Positions 50,495-60,655 of a stretch of 64,000 nt of DNA are shown one piece after another. The first letter of the stretch is position 1; each line of letters opens with the position of its first letter. The notes beneath the pieces were generated by a model. It was not told where the DNA came from. It did no database searches and worked only from the letters and a program-made list of their open reading frames with translations. Source of the DNA: Opitutaceae bacterium (GTDB taxonomy: Bacteria > Verrucomicrobiota > Verrucomicrobiia > Opitutales > Opitutaceae); contig JANQSC010000022.1 of assembly GCA_028284235.1 (NCBI GenBank), forward strand, positions 1 through 64,000, read 5' to 3'. The position numbers and the translations under genes were made by a program.

Positions 50495-51048
50495 ACGTTC
50501 TTCAAGCCGATCTGTTCGAGCAGCGACTCAAACTCCACCGCGTACGTCTCAACCCGGCGCTGCAGGTAGCTATTAGCGACAAGACACGGGATCGCCACCG
50601 CCAGTCCGATAACAGTCGTAGTCAGGGCCAGGGCAATCCCTTGCGTGAACGCCGACGGATCCGGCATCCCGGTTTCCAAAGAAACGTTCCCGAACACTTG
50701 AACCAAGCCGGTAACCGTCCCCAACAATCCGAGCAATGGAGCCGCCCCGATGATCACTTCGAGGAACACGAGTCCCCGCTCCATGCGGTTGACTTCCAGT
50801 CGAGCGTAGGCCTTCACCGCCCCGTCGTCTTGCGAGTGGCGTTTCCAATAGGCGATGACGCGCCCTAGAGACGAGCGGCCTCCCCCGTCGGTCGGACTTC
50901 CCTCAACGACTCCTTCGACCAGATGCGTGGGAATAATCGCCGATCGCCTCAAGGCGAACATGCGCTCGAAAATGATAAAGCACCCGACGATCGAGCACAG
51001 CATCAAGGGGTAAACGAATACACCTGCTCCTTTTAAAATCTCCAACAT
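50491..51048 (-). CDS. exbB: ExbB/TolQ/MotA-family proton-channel subunit
   Basis: This 185-aa protein has three membrane helices (residues about 10-28, 95-120 and 135-160). The family signature APLLGLLGTVTGLVQVF and the segment GIALALTTTVIGLAVAIPCLV contain the conserved polar residues that line the channel. It is coupled to exbD by a 4-base overlap. TonB-system and Tol-system versions cannot be told apart from this alone. Confidence 0.93.
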   Translation of the reverse strand: MLEILKGAGVFVYPLMLCSIVGCFIIFERMFALRRSAIIPTHLVEGVVEGSPTDGGGRSSLGRVIAYWKRHSQDDGAVKAYARLEVNRMERGLVFLEVIIGAAPLLGLLGTVTGLVQVFGNVSLETGMPDPSAFTQGIALALTTTVIGLAVAIPCLVANSYLQRRVETYAVEFESLLEQIGLKNV

Positions 51049-51160
51049 GTTCTCAAACTCAATTTAGGACGCATTAGGGCGGATAAACTGACCCATATTA
51101 GGAAAACTTGTTCAAAGGCAAGTTCGCCCTCCGAAACCGGACTTACGGTATGGGACAAAA

Positions 51161-51195
51161 AAGCGGACGCGACCACCGAAGATCGAGTCCGCCTT
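51161..51195 (-). terminator. Intrinsic terminator of the leuCD operon
   Basis: The stem aagcggac pairs with gtccgcctt with one bulged base, and an 18-base loop lies between the arms. The minus strand continues into TTTTGTCC. It starts 20 bases after the leuD stop. Confidence 0.7.
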
Positions 51196-51214
51196 AAAAT
51201 TCGTCCGACTGGAT

Positions 51215-51817
51215 TTAGCGCGACATGTAGTCGAGTTTCGACGCGACCGAGGCGATCTCGTCTTTCCCGTCCGCGAGTTCGCCGATCATGTCCCACTTCC
51301 CGTCGCAAAGGGCCTTACGGGCGGTTTCGCGCACAACCGCGGTGACCGACTGATCGCCGAAACGAATCCGCTCGTTAGCGACGTCCAACGCGATCCCGAT
51401 ACTCGGGTCCGCTTCGATTGCCGCAGCGATCGTTTGGATGTCCTCCTTGGTCGCGCAGAAGCATGGGATGCCCAGCGTAGTGCAATTTCCAAAAAAGATC
51501 TCCGCGTAACTCTCGGCGATGATTCCTCTAAACCCATAGCGGTAAAGGGCTTGCGGAGCGTGCTCCCGCGAACTGCCGCAGCCGAAATTTTCTCCCGACA
51601 ATAAGACGCTCGCCCCCGAGAACCGAGCGTCGTTCAGCGGGTGGTCCTTGTCCGTGCCGTCCTCGTGCTTGCGCACGTCGTAAAACAAGTACTCGCCCAG
51701 ACCATCGAAGGTCACGCATTTCATGAATCGGGCCGGGATAATCCGGTCGGTATCGATTTCGTTGCCCGCGACATGGACTCCACGGCCGCGTACTTCTGTG
51801 ATTTTCTCTAATGCCAT
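51215..51817 (-). CDS. leuD: 3-isopropylmalate dehydratase small subunit
   Basis: This 200-aa protein is read from the ATG at 51817, which has a strong AAGGAG Shine-Dalgarno 8-9 bases upstream. A longer in-frame start overlaps leuC and is rejected. The swivel domain motifs NEIDTDRIIPARFM, SGENFGCGSSREHAPQAL and FGNCTTLGIPCF are all present. With LeuC it isomerises 2- to 3-isopropylmalate in leucine synthesis. It starts 22 bases after leuC. Confidence 0.96.
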   Translation of the reverse strand: MALEKITEVRGRGVHVAGNEIDTDRIIPARFMKCVTFDGLGEYLFYDVRKHEDGTDKDHPLNDARFSGASVLLSGENFGCGSSREHAPQALYRYGFRGIIAESYAEIFFGNCTTLGIPCFCATKEDIQTIAAAIEADPSIGIALDVANERIRFGDQSVTAVVRETARKALCDGKWDMIGELADGKDEIASVASKLDYMSR

Positions 51818-51839
51818 TGTATCAATCTCCTTCCTTCGC

Positions 51840-53264
51840 TTAGGCGTTCGCCAACTCACCCACTCCAAACACCTCGCGCGCGTCTGCGATCTCGCCGCGA
51901 ATCGCCGCGGCGGCGACCATGACCGGGCTCATCAGCACCGTCCGGCCCGTCGGGCTTCCCTGGCGGCCTTTGAAGTTTCGGTTGCTAGAACTCGCGCTGA
52001 GCTGATCGCCGACCAGCTTGTCCGGATTCATCGCCAAGCACATGGAGCAACCGGCGCCCCGCCACTCAAACCCAGCTTCCTCGAAAACCGTGTGAAGGCC
52101 TTTTTCGCGGCAAATCGCGTCGACCACTTGAGAACCCGGAACGGCGATCGCTTTCACGCCGTCCGCGACTTTATGCCCCTCGAGGTACTTCGCGGCCTCT
52201 TCGAAGTCCGACAAACGGCCGTTGGTGCACGAACCGATAAAGCAAACGTCCACCTTCGTGCCCGCGATCGGCTCCCCTGCGGGCAACTTCATGTATTCCA
52301 AGGCTTCGGCGACGAGTTCCTTGTCTTCATCCGCCGCGCCATCGACGGTTGGGACGTTCTCGGTAACGGCGATCGCCTGCTCGGGGTTGATCCCCCAGGT
52401 GACGGTCGGGGCGATGTCCGCCGCGTCGAACTCGACCACGTCGTCATAGGAACAGTCCGGATCGCTCGCGAAGGACTTCCATGTCTCCACCGCCGCGTCC
52501 CAATAGTCGCCGCTGGGCGAGTAAGGCCGGCCTTTCAGATACTCGAAAGTTTTCTCGTCCGGATTGACGTAGCCGGCGCGAGCGCCGCCTTCGATCGACA
52601 TATTGCAGACGGTCATGCGCTCCTCCATGGTGAAATTGTCAAATACGCTGCCGCCGTACTCGTAGGCGAATCCCGTGCCGCCTTTCACTCCGAGCGTGCG
52701 GATGATGTGCAGAATCACGTCCTTGGCGTAGACTCCCGGCCGCAGCTCGCCATTCACGTTGATTCGACGCACCTTCAACTTGGCCAAGGCCATAGTCTGC
52801 GTGGCCAGCAAGTCGCGAATCTGCGTCGTTCCGATTCCAAACGCAATCGCCCCGAAAGCGCCGTGCGTAGACGTGTGCGAATCGCCACACGCGATCGTCG
52901 TTCCCGGCTGGGTGATCCCCTGCTCCGGTCCCACCACGTGGACGATCCCCTGCTTGCCGCTCGGCAGGTCGAAGAACGTGACGCCCGTTTCCTCGCAATT
53001 CTTGCGCAACTCGCGAATCATCGCGTCCGCGAGCGGATCCGCAAACGGCTCCTGGCGTTGGTCCGTGGGGACAATGTGGTCCACCGTCGCGAAGGTACGA
53101 TTCGGATAGGCAACCTTCAAACCCAAGTCGCGGAGCATGCCGAACGCCTGCGGACTCGTCACCTCATGGATCAGGTGGGTTCCAATCAACAACTGCGTCT
53201 GCCCGTTCGACAAGGTCTTCACGGCATGCGCGTCCCATACTTTTTCGAATAACGATTTGCTCAT
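51840..53264 (-). CDS. leuC: 3-isopropylmalate dehydratase large subunit
   Basis: This 474-aa aconitase-family protein is read from the ATG at 53264 ([15 protein letters not shown]); an upstream in-frame start adds 19 unrelated residues. The Fe-S ligands are the Cys of FIGSCTNGR and the two of [29 protein letters not shown] and [12 protein letters not shown] mark the family. The length is normal for bacterial LeuC. It forms an operon with leuD. Confidence 0.97.
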   Translation of the reverse strand: MSKSLFEKVWDAHAVKTLSNGQTQLLIGTHLIHEVTSPQAFGMLRDLGLKVAYPNRTFATVDHIVPTDQRQEPFADPLADAMIRELRKNCEETGVTFFDLPSGKQGIVHVVGPEQGITQPGTTIACGDSHTSTHGAFGAIAFGIGTTQIRDLLATQTMALAKLKVRRINVNGELRPGVYAKDVILHIIRTLGVKGGTGFAYEYGGSVFDNFTMEERMTVCNMSIEGGARAGYVNPDEKTFEYLKGRPYSPSGDYWDAAVETWKSFASDPDCSYDDVVEFDAADIAPTVTWGINPEQAIAVTENVPTVDGAADEDKELVAEALEYMKLPAGEPIAGTKVDVCFIGSCTNGRLSDFEEAAKYLEGHKVADGVKAIAVPGSQVVDAICREKGLHTVFEEAGFEWRGAGCSMCLAMNPDKLVGDQLSASSSNRNFKGRQGSPTGRTVLMSPVMVAAAAIRGEIADAREVFGVGELANA

Positions 53265-53355
53265 CTTAAAACTCTTTCTCGCTGAATCAGACCTCCAACA
53301 TCCTCGGGCCGATTCCGTCATGCAAGCGCGAATCAGCGAAACGACGATTCTGGGC

Positions 53356-54228
53356 TCAGGGCTGATCGAGCTCGAAATCCTGCTGCCGTCGATAGGACCG
53401 CGGCGTCATTCCCAGTCGTTTGCGAAACTGGAGATTGAAGACGCTGAGATTGCGAAAACCGCTTTCGCGAGCAATCTCGGCAACCGGCAAGCGACGGCGG
53501 GCCACGAGCAACGTCGCCGCGTGCCGCACTCGGAGAGTCGATACATAGTCACTCAAACTCGTGCCACTCGCTCGACGGAAAAATCGGGAGAACGAATTGG
53601 GCGCCATCCCCACCGATGCCGCCAATGCGTCCCTCGATATCGACTCCCTGAAATGGGAATCCAAATAGGAACGTACCTGCCGGAAACGAGCTCGGTCCGA
53701 CTGTTGATTTTTACTAAGTTCCTTATCATCAATAACCTGCCAGTCATCAACATTCGAGAGCAAATCGAGCAGGGCCTGCGTCCGCGCCACTCTCAACATT
53801 CCCCGCGCCCCGATCAAAGTCCGAATCCGCGTTTGAATGCGATCAAAGGCGGACAACCGCGTCCACCCGCCTACTCCAATCCGAGCCAAAAACGCTTTTA
53901 GTCCCGCTGCCTCGCGCAGCCGGAGAAACGCTTCCGGCACAAGGTCCGACGGAATCGCCACTCCCAACGCCCCCACCTCAGCAGACCCGTCAATCGTTCC
54001 ATCGACGCTCCACGAACGCCAGGTGCCCGCGCGTACGTAGCTCAGGGTGCCCGGCTCGAATCGACCCTCGTAGGAGCCAATCTGCATCCGACCAAATCCA
54101 CGAGTGATCAGAACAATCTCGTCGAACTCAGCCCGATTCGGTTTTCCTCCAAATGACTGGCCATCAATCTCATACACAAGTATCGAGGCTTCGTCTGAAC
54201 CCAAGTCAGATCGCAATTCAGAAAACAC
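53356..54228 (-). CDS. AraC-family transcriptional regulator with cupin-like sensor
   Basis: This 290-aa protein starts at GTG. The N-terminal 100 residues form a cupin-like arm ([19 protein letters not shown]). The C-terminal AraC HTH has [27 protein letters not shown] and [31 protein letters not shown], ending FELDQP. Such proteins bind a small ligand and activate nearby genes. It lies 91 bases upstream of leuC on the same strand, but there is no evidence that it controls leucine genes. The 150 bases before it are A/T-rich. Confidence 0.92.
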   Translation of the reverse strand: MFSELRSDLGSDEASILVYEIDGQSFGGKPNRAEFDEIVLITRGFGRMQIGSYEGRFEPGTLSYVRAGTWRSWSVDGTIDGSAEVGALGVAIPSDLVPEAFLRLREAAGLKAFLARIGVGGWTRLSAFDRIQTRIRTLIGARGMLRVARTQALLDLLSNVDDWQVIDDKELSKNQQSDRARFRQVRSYLDSHFRESISRDALAASVGMAPNSFSRFFRRASGTSLSDYVSTLRVRHAATLLVARRRLPVAEIARESGFRNLSVFNLQFRKRLGMTPRSYRRQQDFELDQP

Positions 54229-54331
54229 AATGAATACTAATGAAATAATACCAATTTAGAATCAAATAGATTTTAAGAGTTATAATAACACTATTATTGG
54301 TTCGATTTCCTGGAAAACCGCCAAAACAAAA

Positions 54332-54356
54332 GGGCGGACCGAAGTCAGGTCCGCCC
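54332..54356 (-). terminator. Intrinsic terminator of cysK
   Basis: The stem gggcggacc / ggtccgccc (9 bp, 7-base loop) is followed on the minus strand by TTTTGTTTTGG. It lies 27 bases after the cysK stop. Confidence 0.85.
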
Positions 54357-54382
54357 GTTTCAAAGTCAGCGCGCTCTCCGGT

Positions 54383-55342
54383 TCAACTCGCGACCGCTTC
54401 GGCTGCTGCCGCTCGGGCCGCTTCTCCCAGGGGCGTGCTGATGTACCGCTCGCTGCTACTGGCGGCGACGGTGACGATGCGTTTGCCCGCCATTTCGGGT
54501 CGCTTGGCCAACTCCAGCGCCGCCCAAATCATGGCGCCCGAGGAGATGCCCACGCCGAGACCATCCTTCAAAGCCGCTGCTTGGGCCGTCGCGAAGGCAT
54601 CTTCGTTCGACACTTGAATCACGTCGTCGATAATTCCCGTGTTGCAGTTTCTGGGGATGAAACCCGCTCCAATCCCTTGAATCTTGTGCGGTCCGGGATT
54701 GCCCCCGGAAATGACGGGACTGCTAGCCGGCTCGACCGCCACCGTGAGCATTTCCGTTCGACTTTTGATCACTTCCGAAACGCCGGTGATCGTGCCACCC
54801 GTACCCACGCCCGAAACGAACGCGTCGATATTCCCTTCCGTCGCCTCCCAAATCTCCTCCGCGGTCGTGCGACGATGGATTTCCGGGTTGGCCGGATTTT
54901 CAAATTGCTGGGGCATGAACGACTTGTCCCCAAACTCCTCCATGAGCTCCTGGGCGCGAGCGATGGCCCCGGGCATCCCCTTCGGTCCCGGAGTCAACAC
55001 CAGTTCCGCCCCGAGCATGTTCAGCAACACCCGCCGCTCCATGGACATCGTTTCCGGCATGGTCAAAATAAGCCGGTACCCTTTCGCCGCGGCGATGAAC
55101 GCTAATGCGATTCCCGTATTCCCCGAGGTCGGTTCAATAATCACTCCGCCTTCCGAAAGATCGCCGCTTTTTTCCGCCGCCTCGATCATGGCGATGCCGA
55201 TACGGTCCTTCACGCTCGACAACGGGTTGAAGTACTCGCACTTGACGAATACCTCCGCGTCGATGCCCTCCGCCAGAGCATTGAGTTTCACCAAGGGAGT
55301 ATTCCCGATTGCCGCCGTTATGTTTGGATACGCTTTCGCCAT
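54383..55342 (-). CDS. cysK: Cysteine synthase A (O-acetylserine sulfhydrylase)
   Basis: This 319-aa PLP fold-type II enzyme has Lys45 in NPLSSVKDRIG, the substrate loop PTSGNTGIA (70-78), the phosphate site GVGTGGTITG and GISSGAM near the end. It condenses O-acetylserine with sulfide to make cysteine. Length and motifs fit CysK better than cystathionine beta-synthase. It stands alone with its own terminator. Confidence 0.96.
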   Translation of the reverse strand: MAKAYPNITAAIGNTPLVKLNALAEGIDAEVFVKCEYFNPLSSVKDRIGIAMIEAAEKSGDLSEGGVIIEPTSGNTGIALAFIAAAKGYRLILTMPETMSMERRVLLNMLGAELVLTPGPKGMPGAIARAQELMEEFGDKSFMPQQFENPANPEIHRRTTAEEIWEATEGNIDAFVSGVGTGGTITGVSEVIKSRTEMLTVAVEPASSPVISGGNPGPHKIQGIGAGFIPRNCNTGIIDDVIQVSNEDAFATAQAAALKDGLGVGISSGAMIWAALELAKRPEMAGKRIVTVAASSSERYISTPLGEAARAAAAEAVAS

Positions 55343-55413
55343 GGTTCCCCATTTAACAAAGCCCGTCGCCTCTGAGTCAACTCTTCACGCAGATCGAGAG
55401 CGAGGTTCTCCCT

Positions 55414-56802
55414 TCAGGATTCGTCTTCCAAGTTCTCAACGCCCAGGGTCAATCGCAAAGCGTCACCAAGATTCGGATACTTAAAGACGAATCCTTCACT
55501 CGACAGGCGTTCCGGATGGGCTCGAATGCTCGCGAGCAGCCCTTCCTGGGCGAATTCCCCGATCAGCGCTTTCAGAGCGAATTCCGGCGCGTCCAGGATC
55601 GCGGGCCGGCCCAGCACTCGACCCAGCGTCTTTCCAAACGCGCGATTCATCACCGGATTCGGGGCGCACAAATTATAGGCGCCGGTTTTTCCTTCCTGCA
55701 TAAGAAAATTCGCCGCTCCTATCCAATCTTCCAAGGCGATCCATGGCATCCATTGAGCGCCCGAACCCAAAGCGCCGCCCAGACCCATTCGGAAAGGCGG
55801 GAGCATTTTCGCCAACGCCCCGCCACCGCTGTCCAAAACGATTCCCGTGCGCATCGCGATTACTCGATCCGCGAAAGCGTTCGCCTTGTTTGCCGCCGAC
55901 TCCCACGCACCGCACAAGTCCGCCAAGTAGCCTCCGCCTTGGGGATCCGATTCGGTAAGCGCTCGATCTCCACTGTCGCCGTAGAATCCGATTCCCGAAG
56001 CGGTCAAGAAAACCCGAGGTGGCCGCGACACGCGCAACAGGCCAGAGACCAGCAATTCAGTCGCATCGACACGGCTCTTCCAAAAAGAGCGCTTTCTCGC
56101 CGCATTCCAGCGCCCGGAAGCCAGGTTCTCGCCCGCCAAGTGAAACACCACGTCGAATCCATCGAGCGACTCCGCGTCGATTGACTCCTTCGCCGGGTCC
56201 CACCGGACATCGCCTGGCTTGGGATTGCGTGAAAGAACGGAAACCGAATGGCCCTGCGCGCTCAAAAAATTCCTCAACCGCCCGCCGATCAACCCGTATC
56301 CACCCGAAATTAGAATGCGAAGCCGCGGCTCGGATTGGTAGCGTTTCCAGATTTCCAAGTCCGACTTCGTAATCGCATGGCGATATCGAAACGCCCGCTC
56401 CAGATTGGACCTCACGAATCTTCCCCCGAACGCCGCCCCCAGCGCTCCAAACGGCAAGGAATAATCGATCGAATCGCGCAACCGACTCCCGCCCGAATCC
56501 GTCTCCAGGAATTCGTGACGATGCGTCCAATGGGCGAACGGGCCTTCGACCTGCGTATCCACAAATTCCTTCACTGGGTCGCTCGACACGATCTCCGCAA
56601 TCCAGTCGTGCCAAAATCCGAATTGCTTCAACTGCACGCGCACGCGAGCGCCCGCTTCAATTCCACCCTCGTTCGAGACGACCCGCATCGCCTGCCAAGG
56701 CGGGCCGAGCCGCTCGAAAGCGCCCTCCCGAGCGTGCCATGCTCGCAACTCTTCAGGGGCGCAGCTTATCTGGGAGTCCTTTTGGTAGCGACTTGTCATC
56801 AA
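55414..56802 (-). CDS. TIGR01777-family NAD-dependent epimerase with N-terminal SRPBCC domain
   Basis: In this 462-aa protein, residues about 5-150 form a START/SRPBCC-like ligand-binding domain (FGFWHDWIAEIVSSDP, FVDTQVEGPFAHWTH). Residues about 162-460 are an extended short-chain dehydrogenase fold with GGYGLIGGRL (167-176) as the NAD motif, FHLAGENLASGRW and SGIGFYGDSGD. The family (E. coli YfcH is a shorter relative) has been linked to cell division and nucleotide-sugar chemistry only loosely. It is 34 bases from the GlgA gene on the same strand. Confidence 0.9.
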   Translation of the reverse strand: MMTSRYQKDSQISCAPEELRAWHAREGAFERLGPPWQAMRVVSNEGGIEAGARVRVQLKQFGFWHDWIAEIVSSDPVKEFVDTQVEGPFAHWTHRHEFLETDSGGSRLRDSIDYSLPFGALGAAFGGRFVRSNLERAFRYRHAITKSDLEIWKRYQSEPRLRILISGGYGLIGGRLRNFLSAQGHSVSVLSRNPKPGDVRWDPAKESIDAESLDGFDVVFHLAGENLASGRWNAARKRSFWKSRVDATELLVSGLLRVSRPPRVFLTASGIGFYGDSGDRALTESDPQGGGYLADLCGAWESAANKANAFADRVIAMRTGIVLDSGGGALAKMLPPFRMGLGGALGSGAQWMPWIALEDWIGAANFLMQEGKTGAYNLCAPNPVMNRAFGKTLGRVLGRPAILDAPEFALKALIGEFAQEGLLASIRAHPERLSSEGFVFKYPNLGDALRLTLGVENLEDES

Positions 56803-56836
56803 CTCCCTTTCCTCCCACTGAAACCAAGCCTGGGCG

Positions 56837-58276
56837 CTACAGCGATTCCGAGTACAGTGTTTCGTACTCTTTGACTACGTTCGACCAGGAGAAGTCCCGC
56901 TTCATGCAATTCGTCTGCATCTTTTCATAGTCCGACTTCGACGCGAACAAAGCGAGCGATGCGTCGAGCGCCTCGCCGAATGCCTCTTCGTTCGGTTCGA
57001 ACAGCAATCCAGTTCCAACATCAGCGTCTTCACGATAGTCGACGACCGTATCATGCAATCCACCCACGTTCGAGACCAGCGGCGGCGTGCCGTAGCGCTG
57101 ACTGTACATTTGATTCAGTCCGCACGGTTCGAAAATGGACGGCATCAGAAAAAAGTCCGAACCCGCTTCCAGTAGATGGGACATCGCTTCATCCAAGACC
57201 ATGCGCAGCCCGATCTTGTCCGGATGCGTCTTCGCCCAGCGCTTGAGAGCCCGCTCGTACGCTGGATCGCCCATTCCCAGCACGACCAAGCGGCAGTCGT
57301 TCTTCACGATGAAGCTCATCTGGCTCAAGAGCAGGTCTAGTCCCTTTTGCTCCGTGAGTCGGCAGACCATGCCGAAGACTGGATTATCGGTCGGCGACAG
57401 ACCGACTGTATCCAATAAATGATTGCGGCATTCCCGTTTGCCCGATCGGTCCTGCAACGAGTAGTTCGCCGGCAAGTGTCGGTCCGTTTTCGGATTCCAC
57501 TCTTCAGTATCGATCCCGTTGGCGATGCCCAGGAGATCGTCCTCGCGCACTTTCAAGGCGCCTTCCATTCCGCAGCCAAACTCCGGCGTAAGAATCTCTT
57601 TCGCGTAGTTCGGACTCACGGTGAGAATCTTGTCGGAAAAGAAAATCCCGCCTTTGATGAGGCTAATCTGCTCGTAAAACTCGATCCCATCCAATTCGTT
57701 GAACTCGTCGGGCAGATTCGTGAAACGGAACGAGCTGCTCGGAAACAAACCTTGAAAAGCCAGGTTGTGGATCGAAAAGAAGGTCTTCAAGCCAAGCGAA
57801 ATGCGATTCTCCTGCTCGACAATCCGCAAATACAAAGGGGCCAGTCCCGTCTGCCAGTCGTGGCAATGGAAAATGTCCGCCTTGATATCCAGCACATGCA
57901 TGGCCTCTACAATTGCCTTGCAAAACCAAATAAACCTCCGATCATTGTCATCGTAATCGCGGTTTGCCGTGCCGTACGGATTCGATCGATCGAAAAACTC
58001 GTCTCGACGCAATACATACAAAGTCAGGCGTTTTCCAAGCGGCAATGCATAGACCTCGCCACGGAGAAAATCGTCTTCCAACTCCACTTGAAGAACGGTT
58101 TTCAACTTGGCTTTCGCAAACTCCGGAGACTCGAGAATCTTGCGGTATCCAGGAATGAAAAACGAAACGTCGTGTCCGAATCGCGACAGCGATTTGCAAA
58201 GCGCCCCGGTTACATCTGCCAGCCCCCCTGTTTTCAGGTAAGGGAACATCTCGCTAGCGGCGTGAACTATCTTCAT
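56837..58276 (-). CDS. glgA: Glycogen synthase (ADP-glucose type)
   Basis: This 479-aa GT5 glycosyltransferase is read from the ATG at 58276; an in-frame TTG at 58288 is an alternative. The ADP-glucose site is KTGGLADV (15-22), followed by FHCHDWQTGLAPLYL and NGIDTEEWNP. The C-terminal domain has CRLTEQKGLDLLL and PSIFEPCGLNQMYSQRYGT with the catalytic Glu. It elongates alpha-1,4-glucan. No other glycogen gene is near it. Confidence 0.96.
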   Translation of the reverse strand: MKIVHAASEMFPYLKTGGLADVTGALCKSLSRFGHDVSFFIPGYRKILESPEFAKAKLKTVLQVELEDDFLRGEVYALPLGKRLTLYVLRRDEFFDRSNPYGTANRDYDDNDRRFIWFCKAIVEAMHVLDIKADIFHCHDWQTGLAPLYLRIVEQENRISLGLKTFFSIHNLAFQGLFPSSSFRFTNLPDEFNELDGIEFYEQISLIKGGIFFSDKILTVSPNYAKEILTPEFGCGMEGALKVREDDLLGIANGIDTEEWNPKTDRHLPANYSLQDRSGKRECRNHLLDTVGLSPTDNPVFGMVCRLTEQKGLDLLLSQMSFIVKNDCRLVVLGMGDPAYERALKRWAKTHPDKIGLRMVLDEAMSHLLEAGSDFFLMPSIFEPCGLNQMYSQRYGTPPLVSNVGGLHDTVVDYREDADVGTGLLFEPNEEAFGEALDASLALFASKSDYEKMQTNCMKRDFSWSNVVKEYETLYSESL

Positions 58277-58333
58277 CGACGAGAACAATTAAATGAACTT
58301 CCGCCGAATCCAACCTAATTCCTACCCAGTTTA

Positions 58334-60607
58334 ATGAAATTAAGAGAACGAATTACCGCGCTCGTCAAAGGAGCCGACTACATTCCACAACGCAAAAACG
58401 AACTATCCACTGCGCTCGGCCTGACCAAAAAGGACCGTCGCAAGCTCGATTTCGAACTACGCAATCTCCTTTCGAAAGGAGAGCTGGTTCTGATCAAGGG
58501 CGACCGCTATTGCGTCCCAAGGGACGCCAATCTGGTTACCGGCGTTATCCGGTTCCGCCAAAAGGGAACCGCATTCCTCGTTCCCGAATCGGGTTCGGAG
58601 GATTCCCCCGAACCAATCGAAATTGAAGCAGCCGACACCAGTGTATCCATGCATGGCGATCGCGTAGTGGCGCGACTCTACGACTCCTACCGCCCCCCGC
58701 AAAAGAAACGCGGACGCGGAAAGCCGCGGCCCGCGCTCTATCCGGATCGCCAACGCGGACGGGTAATCCGGATACAAGAACGCGCCCGCGGGACCATCGT
58801 CGGCAATCTCCAGAAAACGCGCTTTTTCCACTACGTGGTCCCGGACGATCCACGACTCGTCCACGACATCTATGTGCCGGATCCCAAAACATCGAAGCTA
58901 AAACCCCGACCCACCGTCGGCAGCAAGGTCGTCGTCAAACTACACGAGTGGGAGCAAAAACACGTCAATCCGGAAGGGGAAATCGTGCTCAACCTCGGTA
59001 ACACGCATGAGCCGCAAGCCGAACTCATGTCCATCCTGCACAAATACGACCTCGATCCCGAATTCCCGAAAGCAGTTGTTAAAGAGACCAAAGCCGTCCC
59101 CAAAACCGTCGGCAAAAAGCAGCTCAAAGGCAGGGAGGATCTCCGTGGTGTATTCACATTCACTATCGACCCCGACGACGCAAAAGACTTCGACGACGCC
59201 CTTTCCATCGAGAATCTTCCGGGCAATCTCATTCGAGTCGGCATCCACATCGCCGACGTCAGCGCCTACGTGCAGCCGAATAGCCAACTCGACAAGGAAG
59301 CCCACAAGCGCGGCAACTCGACCTACTTGGTCGGCACCGTCATCCCCATGCTTCCTCACGCTTTGTCCAATGGCGTTTGCAGCTTGAAGGAAGACGAAGA
59401 CCGTCTGACGAAATCAGTTTTTCTCACCTTCAGCAAAGGAGGAAAACTCAAGCGTACAGAATTCTCGAATACGGTTATTCGAAGCAACAAACGACTCACC
59501 TACAAACAAGCCTACACACTGCTCTTTGAGGACGACCTCAAAAAAGCGCGCAAGCTGAAGCTCCCACCCGCCCATCAAACCGGTTCGACCGGGCGAGCAC
59601 TGTCCGAGCTCGGCCAAAAAGAGCTCGCCAAACTGCAGCAGTCGATCCGCGTTCTCTGGAAATTCGCGTCCAAAATGCGATCCGAACGCATGCGCAAGGG
59701 AAGTCTAAACCTCGAGATGAGCGAGACGAAAATCTTCGTGGACGAGGAAGGCTACGCGGATCGACTCGAAAAAGTCAGCAACGACGAGAGTCATCAACTC
59801 ATCGAAGAGTACATGCTCGCCGCCAACGAAGCCGTCGCCCGAGCGATGCGCGAATCGAATCTGCCCTGCATCTACCGAACCCACGATGATCCCGACGAGG
59901 ATCGACTCAATGAATTGCGAGACTTCCTGGCGACATTCGGAGTAACCGTAGCCAATTTGAGCGTTCGCGCGGAAATCGTAAAACTAATCCAAATACTGGA
60001 TACACATCCTCAAGGCCATATTCTTAAAACACAGTTGCTTCGCTCCATGAAAAAGGCCTGCTACCGATCGACTCCCGATGGCCACTACGGGCTCAACAAG
60101 CGCAACTACTGCCACTTTACCTCGCCAATCCGACGCTACTCCGACCTGGTCGTTCACCGCGTATTCGACTATTTCCTCGTCAAGGTTCAAGGGCAGCCGC
60201 CACTGGAGGGAGCCCTTCCCCGCTACAATATCGCCCGCGCCAACGCGCTCTCCGAGCACTTGAGCCAAACCGAAGTCAATAGCACCGAGGCCGAGCGGGA
60301 ATCAGTCAAAGTCAAGCTGCTCGAGTTCTTCGAGCGCGAGCTCGAGAAGCCTAAGAAAACGCAATTCACCGCCGTAATTACCGAAGTCCGCAACCATGGC
60401 ATGTTTGTCGAGCTCGTCGACTCAAACGCCTTTGGCATGGTGCGCATGTCCTCGCTCAAGGACGACCTCTACCGGGTGAACGAAGCGGGCACCGCGGTCG
60501 TGGGGCGCCGAACGCGCAAAAAGTACCGCGTGGGCCAGAAGGTCAACGTCCTCGTGCATCGAGTCGACCGCTTCAAGCGGCAGATCGACTTTCGCGTGAG
60601 CGGCTGA
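58334..60607 (+). CDS. rnr: Ribonuclease R
   Basis: This 757-aa protein is a 3'-5' exoribonuclease of the RNase II/R family. The N-terminal winged-helix and cold-shock-like domains (about 1-240) are followed by the catalytic RNB domain with TIDPDDAKDFDDAL (about 277-290), whose Asp residues hold Mg, and RKGSLNLEMSETKIF. A C-terminal S1 domain ends at about 755 (AVITEVRNHGMFVELVDSNA). RNase R degrades structured RNA and helps rRNA quality control. It is divergent from glgA. Confidence 0.96.
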   Translation: MKLRERITALVKGADYIPQRKNELSTALGLTKKDRRKLDFELRNLLSKGELVLIKGDRYCVPRDANLVTGVIRFRQKGTAFLVPESGSEDSPEPIEIEAADTSVSMHGDRVVARLYDSYRPPQKKRGRGKPRPALYPDRQRGRVIRIQERARGTIVGNLQKTRFFHYVVPDDPRLVHDIYVPDPKTSKLKPRPTVGSKVVVKLHEWEQKHVNPEGEIVLNLGNTHEPQAELMSILHKYDLDPEFPKAVVKETKAVPKTVGKKQLKGREDLRGVFTFTIDPDDAKDFDDALSIENLPGNLIRVGIHIADVSAYVQPNSQLDKEAHKRGNSTYLVGTVIPMLPHALSNGVCSLKEDEDRLTKSVFLTFSKGGKLKRTEFSNTVIRSNKRLTYKQAYTLLFEDDLKKARKLKLPPAHQTGSTGRALSELGQKELAKLQQSIRVLWKFASKMRSERMRKGSLNLEMSETKIFVDEEGYADRLEKVSNDESHQLIEEYMLAANEAVARAMRESNLPCIYRTHDDPDEDRLNELRDFLATFGVTVANLSVRAEIVKLIQILDTHPQGHILKTQLLRSMKKACYRSTPDGHYGLNKRNYCHFTSPIRRYSDLVVHRVFDYFLVKVQGQPPLEGALPRYNIARANALSEHLSQTEVNSTEAERESVKVKLLEFFERELEKPKKTQFTAVITEVRNHGMFVELVDSNAFGMVRMSSLKDDLYRVNEAGTAVVGRRTRKKYRVGQKVNVLVHRVDRFKRQIDFRVSG

Positions 60608-60655
60608 AAACTTGCCTCGCAATCCAATCCCAGTTTCATCAGTTATATCGTCACT